A DNA stretch of 64,000 bases from Hetaerina americana (lineage: Eukaryota > Arthropoda > Insecta > Odonata > Calopterygidae): contig JAKTNV010000003.1 of NCBI GenBank assembly GCA_022747635.1, positions 28,376,551 to 28,440,550 on the forward strand, in the 5' to 3' direction. Below, in pieces: positions 1-8,341 of the stretch (positions within the stretch are counted from its first letter, which is position 1; each line of letters starts with the position of its first letter). The notes beneath the pieces were generated by a model that was not told where the DNA came from, searched no databases, and was given only the letters and a program-made list of their open reading frames with translations. The position numbers and the translations under genes are program-made.

Positions 1-1997
1 GGTTATCGAAGGCCGCAAAAGACACTATTGGAACCGTTAACGCTAAAAGGACTAGGAAACCATGGATCACGGATGAGATGATTTCAAAGATGGATGAGCG
101 GAGAAAATGGAAGAATGTAAATACAGAGTTAGGCAAAATGAAGTACAAAGAATGGAACAATAAATTGAGGCGGGCAACAAATAAAGCAAAAGAAGCATGG
201 TTGAAGACGCAGTGTGAGGATATGGAAAGTTTACAGAGGAAGGGTGAAATTGGTGCGCTGTACAGCAAAGTTAAATCTTTATCGGGAAGTAAGAAAGGAA
301 GATCTTTGCTAACAGTTAGGGATAAAGAGGGTAAGATAATAGTTGACACATGAAAGATCGAAGAGAGATGGAAGGCATATATGGCAGAACTGTATAGTAA
401 AGAACTTAAACCAACAAAGTTAGACATAGAAAAGGAACATGACGTAGAGGACGATAGCTTACGTCCAGGCATACTAGACAATGAGATAGGAAGGGCATTA
501 AGGGAGATGAAACTAAATAAGGCAGTGGGGGTTGATAACATTCCCGCTGAACTATTAAAATGCTTAGGAAAATGTGGGAGGAAGAGGCTACATGGGCTCA
601 TCCGTAGTATTTACGAGGAAGGAATCTGGCCGGAAGACTTTGTGAGATCAGTTTTAGTTCCTATTCCGAAAAAGGTAAAGGCTACATCATATGAGGACTA
701 CAGGACAATAAGTTTGATATCCCACGCAGCTAAAGTTATTCTCAGGATCATAAACAAAAGGATAGAGAATAGGGCAAATGATTACTTGGGGAATTATCAG
801 TTTGGGTTTAGGAAGGGGAGAGGTACACGTGATGCCATTGCAGTAATGAGATTATTAATCGAGAGGAATATAGAACACAACCAGGAGGTATTTGCCTGTT
901 TCGTAGATTTAGAAAAAACGTTTTATCGAGTGAATTTGGAAAAACTAATGAGTATATTGCAGAAGATAGGAATAGATTGGAGGGAAAGGTGACTAATCAG
1001 CAACCTGTACATCTCTCAGACTGCTCAGGTGCGGGTGGGGAACGGGGAGTCCGGTTGGGCAGTGTTAGGTAGAGGTGTAAGGTAGGGTTGCCCATTATCA
1101 CCGTTGCTGTTCCACCAATATGCAGAGGAAATGATTAAAGAGGCATTGGAAGAACTGGAGGTAGGAATAAAAGTGGGCGGGGAATTCGTAAAATCAGTTA
1201 TGTTCGCTGATGACCAAGCTTTAGTTTGTCAGTCAGCCAAGGGGTTGCAAGCATTGCTGAGTGAATTGGAAATTCAGTGCGACAGGTATGGGATGAGAAT
1301 CAACATTAATAAAACAAAGGTAATGCGATTTTCTAGAAAGAAAAAGGCTAAGCTTCACATTAAAATAGGATGGCAAAAACTAGACCAGGTAGAACAGTTT
1401 ACGTATCTTGGAAGTGTTTTGGACCAACACGATCAAAGTAGTAGCGACGTGAGGAGAAGAATTGCGCTAGGCAAAGAGGCTTTCACAAGGAGGAGGGAGT
1501 TGATGAGAGGGACGTTGAGTAAGGATATTAAGAAAATACTCGTACAAACTTTGATATGAAGTGTAGCTATGTACGGCGCGGAAACGTGGTCATTGAAGCA
1601 GGAGGATAGACGTAGACTGGAGGCTTTTGAAATGTGGGTGTGGAGAAGAATGGAAAAGGTGAAATGGCCAGAGAAGAAAAAAAATGAGGAAGTACTTGGT
1701 ATGGGGGGCGAGGACAGGGGTTTGTTGGGAGAAATCCCATGGAGGCAGGAAAAATGGATGAGGGGCGTATTGACCGGCAGTGGGATGTTGAAGACTGTGA
1801 TAGAGGGGAGAATGTTAGGTAAACGAGGAAAGGGAAGGAACAGGATAGGAACGTTGGACGGGATGAAGGGAGGAATGAAGTACTCAGAGATGAAGAGGGA
1901 CCTGATGTAGAGTAGGATTTTGAGTTTTGTTAGGAATCACAAAATATTTATTGGGTAGTTGTGTCCATCCAATAACCCACCTTAACCGGTAGATTGC
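1..1997 (+). mobile_element. 5'-truncated RTE-like non-LTR retrotransposon (LINE)
   Basis: The window opens inside the second reading frame of a LINE. The linker before the reverse transcriptase, the whole RT and the C-terminal region are present. After the terminal stop at 1908 there is a short 3' UTR, with a small TATTGG/CCAATA stem near 1948-1973, that runs into an AT microsatellite at about 2000, as expected for a LINE 3' end. The C-terminal YGAETW block and the following basic GKRGKGRNRI stretch resemble RTE/BovB-type elements. The clade is inferred from memory of these motifs and could be a related APE-type clade. Confidence 0.85.
3..1910 (+). pseudogene. LINE reverse transcriptase, single frame with four internal stops
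   Basis: One frame stays in register from base 3 to the terminal TAG at 1908 with no frameshift. It is interrupted by stops at 351, 990, 1083 and 1557. RT motifs in order are KAVGVDNIPAELLK (near 523), QFGFRKGRGTRDAI (near 798), motif A CFVDLEK (near 897), GCPLSPLLF (near 1086), the catalytic FADD (1203-1214), and a YLGS motif near 1404. The block SVAMYGAETWSLK follows at about 1560. The catalytic aspartates of motif A and FADD remain, but the second Asp of motif A (expected FDRVN) has become Tyr. Three of the stops fit single transitions from conserved codons: CGA at 990, CAG in RQGCPLSP at 1083, and TGG at 1557. The protein would have been the target-primed reverse transcriptase of the element; this copy is dead. 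The endonuclease lies before the window. Confidence 0.88.
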
Positions 1998-2010
1998 CTA
2001 ATAATAAATA

Positions 2011-2101
2011 TATGAATACATATACATATATATATATATTATATATATATATGTATATATACACACATACACATTCATACTATATACAGTGTGTATATAC
2101 A

Positions 2102-2160
<59 letters not shown>

Positions 2161-2230
2161 TATATAGTATGAATGTGTATGTGTGCATATATACATACAC
2201 ACATTCATACTAGCTAAATACTATATAAAT
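2011..2230. repeat. AT microsatellite with long imperfect inverted repeat
   Basis: A (TA)n tract fills about 2105-2155. It sits between two 31-base arms that are reverse complements with one mismatch: 2056-2086 and 2161-2191. Each contains the core ACACATTCATACTATATA or its complement. A partial direct copy of the arm lies at 2194-2215. The sequence could extrude as a hairpin or cruciform. It directly follows the LINE 3' end. Confidence 0.85.
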
Positions 2231-2264
2231 ATAGTATGAAAAAATAAAGGTTTACTATTTACTA

Positions 2265-2307
2265 GTCAGTTTTTAATGACTAAATAGTATAATCGTTAAA
2301 AACTGAC
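2265..2307. repeat. 12-bp perfect inverted repeat
   Basis: GTCAGTTTTTAA at 2265-2276 is the reverse complement of TTAAAAACTGAC at 2296-2307, with a 19-base loop. Weaker complementarity (ACTATTTACTAGTCA against TGACTAAATAGT) extends over the outer part. It may be a remnant of a small transposon end; nothing else supports that. Confidence 0.6.
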
Positions 2308-2580
2308 TCGGTTGACCAAATTCATAAATTTATACAGAATGTGTATACACTGATACAGATATTTCATTCAGGAAGATATCCGTGAACGTTAAAGTAGCTT
2401 ACAAGTCCCTAGACGGGCTACGTAATTAATTTTTAAGCCTACCGTATTCTAAACCTAAGTATCGTGGTGATTTTATTCCCTGAGTACTTAAAATCAGAGC
2501 TCAACTTAATTAGATACTCACAATCCAATCCATGCGGGAGATGCCGCGACTGCAACTTTTTACAAGTCATCCTCTAAAGA

Positions 2581-2728
2581 TGCATTACAATGCAACCATT
2601 TCAGAACGTAAAAATCATTCGCCTGGACCGGAATTCGATCCCGGGTCCCTCGATGTCCGGTCATCGGGGAATCCGAGTTTAAATCCTAATCAAGATGATT
2701 TTTTTTACTTTCTGAAATTGTTGCATTG
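2581..2728. repeat. Head-to-head pair of tRNA-derived SINE fragments
   Basis: Bases 2581-2660 carry a minus-strand copy and 2660-2728 a diverged plus-strand copy of the SINE also found at 11,066 and 18,064. Shared landmarks are a CATCGAGGGA block, a Pol III B-box-like TTCGAATCC segment, AATGATTTTTAC, and the end CTGAAATTGTTGCATT. In the minus copy the B-box region reads GATCGAATTCC; in the plus copy it has decayed to GAGTTTAAATCC. The two copies meet at their 5' sides near 2660, so both lack the A-box head. Confidence 0.7.
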
Positions 2729-5182
2729 AAAGATACACATACCCAACATTTGTTCCTCCAGCTTGAGTATATACATAAACTCTCGGAAAGTAAAAAAAAA
2801 GTTCAAGCAGTTCATTATTAATAGTTTATATTTAACACGAAATCAACATTAGTTCAAGTCCATGTATTTTCATATATTTATATATATAACTAATAATCAT
2901 ATTTTACATAACTGTTACCAAATATATTCCTCATCATTCGAGATTTTTCTGTCCACCATTGTATTTATAGAATATATTTATTAATATTAACAAAATCCAT
3001 TCCAAAGATAATTCATTCTTTTTTGAAAGAAAAGTGCAGAAAAACCTAAGAACACCTTTATTAGTATAAATTATTTAAAAGATTCATTAAACGGAGTCGA
3101 AAGGAAACTGACAGAAAATGTTTTGAATTTAAAAAATAAGCCTAATCACTCCAAGTTGGCATTTGCAGTCACTCAATAGTTATAACAATGATACAAAAAT
3201 GAACCCTGAATTTTTGATAGTACAGTGTACAGATAGTACGGTACCGTCCCCCTGCTTCACGACAGTCAAGGCGCTTAATACGTAATTAAATGATTTTCGC
3301 ACTCATGATTCTGATATTTGTATCCATACCCGTTCTTTCATCCTGTATTTACATACAAAATTGCCAAGTGACTGTCAAGTATTTTTTTTATTCAAGAAAC
3401 TTTTGAGTTCTCATCAAAAGGAGGGATATTCGCCCGCAGTGTGCGGTAATCGGTCCTCCACTTCTTTTTTCATGCGGAAGCGGTGAAGTCCGTCTTATGA
3501 GATGGTTCAATTTCTCTTGGCCAATGCGAGGAGGAAATCCGGAAGAATCAGCTGGGTTTCCCTCTCCTCACTTACTCACACTCCGCATAACGGACCCAGG
3601 CAAGAATTAACACCGCTTTGCCGTGATGCAGACTCGTTTGACAACAACCGTCGACACAAATCGAGACACCACTCTCTTTCTTTTTCGGAATTGAGAAGGG
3701 AAATGGGAGGTTGCGGTACCTAAGAAAATATGGCTCAAGTCAACGTGTCGTGAGTCGTCCGCCGCGATTGGGTGAAGCGTTCGGCCATGCACGCACGTAT
3801 GATACAGGTGTACTGTAAAAAAACACCATCTGGCAAGAGCAACATCATAGGATTAAATAAAAATCCTGACGCGTAAATAGTTTGGCTCGTCGTTATGAGA
3901 GTAAAAGATGGACTTCATCGAGGAACTGCGGAATAAAAGAACGAAGATAAGCAAACTGATATTTGACATCAATTGAAATTTACTAGTCCATAAAGGCATG
4001 AGTAACCACATGACTCATGTTTAAAAGACCGACTAATGCCCTTTCTCCTGCAAAAACTAATTTCTTTCTAGGTGGATCAAAACAAGTGCGCTTGAGGATA
4101 ATCACCTCTATAAAACTACGTATCTTCGGCCACACGCTCAGTTGGGAGTGGGGGAATATTCCTTAGAAGCATGGAGAAAATTGAAGAACGCATATTAGCA
4201 ACATATGCACACGTGAGACAATATTCAATTAAATATAATCAGAGCCTGGAAGGGAAACAGATGATCAAGTGGGATTTTCAATGCTCTCCGGATCAAACTG
4301 ATATCCGATAAAAGTAGCCACAATATAGAAGCGGTGGCCAAAATAGTATGCAGCCCGAACTAGTTGCAGATACTTATCCATAACAGAACACTAAATTCAA
4401 AGTTGCCAGGTTTGTTTGCAGAGTGCTTTATCCCAGCTTTTGAAGAGAAGCTATCCCGAAAGTGTTTTGGTCCTGTAATGTGCGTTGCAAAGAGCTCTAC
4501 GTAATATTCAAGCTCATGCTGAGAAGTTTGTAGTAGTCTCACGGGTAGAGATTCAATTCCATTTCACGCTCAAGAGATCCCATCTGAAAGCCAGCCACTG
4601 TTGTTTATCATACCTATTCAATAGTCGCTTGATGATGAATTGATGATAATACCCACCGTTCCAGAAACGAGAATTGGATAAAGTAACCATCAATCACCAC
4701 CAATGTCCAAAAAGATCCAGACCAGTATCATACTAAGTTGTGCGGATTAACTTGACTACACTCGAGAATTCAATTAGCAAACAAAGATTTCACACCATGA
4801 ACTCCTCTCCAATCCCGTCTCCGTATGAAGTCCTGTGTTAATTAAACTAGCTCACACCCAAATACGTGGAACATACTCCCAAGATCAAAACTTCATCCAC
4901 AGCGGAATATAAACACTATCCAAATTCTGTGACGTGGAACCCTTGGCTATGGTCAAGGGGAAACCATGTTGACTCTTTGGCCTGGACAAGTATTTGGCGA
5001 GCCGGCATCCAGGTTCACGGCGATTCGAGCGTCCCAAACACTGAGCGGCCAGGCGAAGACTCCACGACCTCCACTGCCTTCGTCCCCTGGAGCCAATCCG
5101 GGCACTCCCTACTGACGGCTCTCTGGAGTCTCTTCCCTCCCCGGTCCCTGACAAATTTGGGGGGGACCCGCGATGGGGTACA
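2729..5182. other. Noncoding stretch, includes 3' flank of the sclerostin-like gene
   Basis: No defended coding sequence is visible. The part above about 4,600 should hold the 3' UTR of the minus-strand gene ending at 5183, but I found no clear minus-strand AATAAA signal close to the stop. The segment 3,480-3,790 is less AT-rich and holds only short chance reading frames on both strands. Confidence 0.5.
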
Positions 5183-5566
5183 TCAATCCACGGCCCATTT
5201 GGGCCTCCGCCAACCGCCGCCGACGAGCCTCCTCCTGCCCCTCCTGCGCCTCCTTCCGCGCCTCCTCCGCCTCCCGTCCACCCGGTTCCTTCGCCTCTGC
5301 ACGCACTTGCAGCTCTTCACCAGACGCACGTGGTAGGTGCGCCGGGAGCCGTCGCGGCACAGGAGTCTCACCCGGCGCCGGCGCACCACGTCCTCCACGG
5401 AGCGCCACTCCACCGTCTCCGCCCCGGAGCCGTCCTCTGCGTCCGCGGGTGACGCGGCACCGTCCCCGCCGCCCTCCGCCTCTCCGGCGTCATCCCCGGG
5501 GCCTCCCACGACGCCCACTTCCCCGGCTAGCACGCTGTTCATCTCGTTCTGCCCCCTCGCCCACAC
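5183..5566 (-). CDS. SOSTDC1: Sclerostin/SOSTDC1-like secreted antagonist, last exon (C-terminal half of cystine knot)
   Basis: This 127-codon exon starts after a good acceptor (pyrimidine tract then GCAG, AG at 5568-5567), continues in phase 0 from the exon at 7107-6734, and ends at TGA 5185-5183. Residues 1-50 are a Gly/Ala/Asp/Glu-rich linker. Residues 51-88 are the second half of a C-terminal cystine-knot domain: EWRS, then RVRLLCRDGSRRTYHVRLV and SCKC. This matches vertebrate SOSTDC1 and sclerostin. From the EWRS position to LLC is 14 residues, LLC to SC is 16, and the final pair is CxC, which fits SOSTDC1 slightly better than sclerostin. The family cysteine expected in EWRC is Ser here (TCC codon). 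After the knot comes an Arg-rich tail with three R-runs, comparable in position to the basic heparin-binding tail of the vertebrate proteins. Vertebrate members are secreted and inhibit BMPs and Wnt signalling through LRP4/5/6; the same role here is inference. Confidence 0.9.
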   Translation of the reverse strand: MWARGQNEMNSVLAGEVGVVGGPGDDAGEAEGGGDGAASPADAEDGSGAETVEWRSVEDVVRRRRVRLLCRDGSRRTYHVRLVKSCKCVQRRRNRVDGRRRRRGRRRRRGRRRLVGGGWRRPKWAVD

Positions 5567-6733
5567 CTGCCGGCACATGAGAAAAGAGGACGGAAGAGTG
5601 ATTACCGCTCGGGGATATCTTAGGCCTCCTTCACGGAAGGGTTGGATCACACACACACAGACAGACACGCCGCAGAGCGTAACGGTTACGTGTATGGATC
5701 AGCGCAGGGACTCCCTTCTTAGTAGTAACCGACTTAGGGACCTTGGAATTCGTTGGCCATGGTACCACTTATTCTTAGATCAAATAGAAAATATAAGGCT
5801 AAAAATCGGGAATGAGATACTACTAACCAGTTCGGCTCAGATATTAAACATGAAAGCAAAGAATAATAAAGTAAAATCAAAAAAGAAGCCGTCAAGAGTT
5901 TCCAAGATATAGGGGAAGATATACAAACGGATTAGTATCAATAGACAGTCAGAGGTATTCACCACACGAAAAATTCTCTCTGTATGTTCTCTGAAATTAC
6001 GTGTAAGATGCCAATTTTTGAGGATGGTCCAATGGCAAGGCTAGCGCGTAAAATATTCGTCTATGTAACAGAATTTCAATGTAGCTGTAATTTGATCATT
6101 TATCAATCAATAATTTAATTCTTATGTGGTTAATTTCAAACCGTATTGAGAATGCCTCTTATTTCTCTCCGTTTAAATGCAACAGGAGTCCAGCTTCAAC
6201 GCAAAAATCGAGAATGACCTTAACAGAAACAATAGCAAAATGATGCTCAGTTCTTTTAAGCAGAATTTTCCTCTATGTTTTTATGTAAAAGTTTAATGTG
6301 ACGGAAAGTAGTAAATTGTTTAAAAAACCTAAAAATATATTTTATACATGAGACAATTAACATGAGTGTTTACTTAAAGAGATTCGCGAAATACATAACT
6401 GTATACCTGTCTTGCGAGAACATAAGTTAAATAAAATCTATAATCCATAACTTATCTAATTGAATATTTGTTTTCCGAAAAATCTTAAGTCTGACTCCTC
6501 TTTAGAATTTAAAGCATAATGAGTTCCATCATATAATATAATATAATACTGAATATTACAACCATCCAATATCACAAACTCCATTCCATCTTATACGGAT
6601 ACATGTGCAACAGAATAAATTTACAGTCCACCCACAATCAGAACATCTTCGAAACATTCTTCCCAAGATGTTTGAACAATACTTATCTGGGAAACCCTGA
6701 ACCATAAAAGGTTCGAGGTTCGCAAGGACCCAC
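5567..6733 (-). other. Intron between the two cystine-knot exons
   Basis: The donor is AAG|GTGGGT at 6734/6733 and the acceptor is CGGCAG|GTG at 5567/5566 on the minus strand. The intron is 1,167 bases and phase 0. It falls in the loop between the fourth and fifth family cysteines. It is AT-rich apart from its 3' end and carries no recognised element. Confidence 0.8.
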
Positions 6734-7107
6734 CTTAACATACTCCGTGTACCACGGCTGCAGGTGGTAATTGGACTGCGCTATGGGCACCGAGGACGAT
6801 CCCGTCGAGTGGTGCGGGCGGTACTTGTTCTTGACGCCGCCGCGGGCCTTCTCGCGACCGCCGGGGGACGAGCAGCAGCCCTCGGCGCACACGGCCTCGC
6901 TCAAGGGGCGCGTGGACGTGCAGAAACCATCGCTGATGTACCTCTTGGAGCGGAGGTCCTTGCAAGAGTTCCTCGGGGGTACAAGGGGGGGAGGAGGGGG
7001 AGCCGGCGGCTTGGCCCCGTAACCCGCTCCGTCCAGCGACTGGCCCCTCTTCTTCCGCGGACTCCAGGGCACCAGCCAGTCACCAGACGACGACACTCCT
7101 TTCAAAC
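6734..7107 (-). CDS. SOSTDC1: Sclerostin/SOSTDC1-like secreted antagonist, middle exon (N-terminal half of cystine knot)
   Basis: The exon follows an acceptor (TTTGCTCTCTTTAAG, AG at 7109-7108), begins in phase 1 and ends at the donor AAG|GTGGGT. It encodes 124 whole codons. Residues 1-45 are a basic and proline-rich pre-domain (PPAPPPPP). The knot opens with NSCKDLRSKRYISDGFCTS, RPLSEAVCAEGCC; cysteines are at exon residues 48, 62, 73, 77 and 78. Spacings of 14, 11 and 4 equal those of human sclerostin and SOSTDC1, and RYISDGxCTS is a family signature. An extra Cys directly follows the fourth. Residues 79-124 start the expanded second loop, ending QPWYTEYVK. No exact N-x-I motif (the LRP-binding motif of vertebrate loop 2) is present in this exon. 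The homology is clear. The upstream exon is less certain. Confidence 0.92.
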
Positions 7108-8030
7108 CTTAAAGAGAGCAAATTTTGAACGTTAGGAAGGGGAAAACGGCTATGAGGTGGCACCTATATAAAGAAATGTTTTGAAAAAAGCACGCAGTAC
7201 TAAAATTCGATTACATTGATACTGGAGTTAATCAATGGTTAATTAAAAAATCCACTCTTTCACACACGAAAGGCAATTAATTATTCACGCAGTGGACAGA
7301 ACGCTGACGGTTTCACTTTGAAGCTCAGTTGATTACTTTTTAACCTATCGCGTGCTTTTCTTGACCATCGAAGAAGCAGTGCGGCCAATTAGTCCCACAA
7401 AAACTACATAAAGTAAATGCTACATAAGCACATCACTTAAGTGCAAACTCTTCCTTAACGCTTATCTGCAATACTGGTGCTTTACATTTAAAAATGTTTT
7501 CAATAGATGGAAATCTATTCTGGATTTCTCTTCCAATTATTTATTTAGTACAATAATGATTTTTCATAACCATTACGATCTACTCTGGGAAATGGTTGGC
7601 GTGGTGAGCTTGTAAGCTTGGCTCCAAATTTCGTCTATACTTCAACAAATTTCTAGTCTTCATTACGTGCACATGCCTATCCAAACAATATATTCGACGG
7701 AATACATACTCAATAAAAGATAGATAGGAGGAACTGATGTAAGCAAAAATCCAGGAGTCATTAACTCCTGAATATAATGGGATTCCGTCAAGCGTCGGCT
7801 TTCTAACAACCAGTTATACCTACGTTACCAACCAACGTAATCTTAAGCATAGAAAGCAGCTCAGGAAGTTATTGACAATTCCAGGCAATAATTATATTCA
7901 ATAGGATTACCTTCGGAAACTGAATTTCAGGCTTTTAATATGTTTAATTTCATTATTTTAATGCACTTTAAAACTCTTTTAAAACAGCTTGGAATTCGTC
8001 CGTAGGCAAGTAAATCGCCTCCCAATACTA

Positions 8031-8341
8031 CGAGGGCGGTTCAACAAGTACCCGCGTTAGAAATGAAGGAACCATTTTTTCAAAAACATTTTTTTTTTAA
8101 TTTTTCAACATAGTCCCCTTTTAGAAAGATACACTTCTACCAACGTTCCGGCCATTTTTTTAACCCTTCCAAAAATAGAATTTGTCCAACTCTCCAAAAT
8201 ACGCCTCTGTCTCGGCGATAACTTCCTCGTTTGAGCTAATTTTTTTTGACGGTTGATAGATGGCAGCACACGATGATAACATAAACTTCCCTCATGAATG
8301 CCTTTTGCCGTCAAACACGGGTACTTATTGAACCACCCTCG
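8031..8341 (-). mobile_element. Mariner-derived MITE with TA target duplication
   Basis: The element is 311 bases, flanked by TA at 8029-8030 and 8342-8343. Its 28-base terminal inverted repeats (left end CGAGGGCGGTTCAACAAGTA) differ at three positions, all C/T changes. On the minus strand the interior encodes the end of a mariner transposase: NEEVIAETEAYFGELDK, then after a shift KKWPERW, a stop, and KGDYVEK, the typical C-terminus of these enzymes. Almost all of the transposase gene is deleted, so it is non-autonomous. It lies in the candidate intron 1 of the sclerostin-like gene. Confidence 0.88.

Noticed and set aside
5173..5912. Plus-strand frames of 135 and 191 codons
   Set aside because: They are antisense to the cystine-knot exon and run into its intron. 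They carry no domain.
6764..7135. Plus-strand frame of 123 codons
   Set aside because: Antisense shadow of the middle cystine-knot exon.
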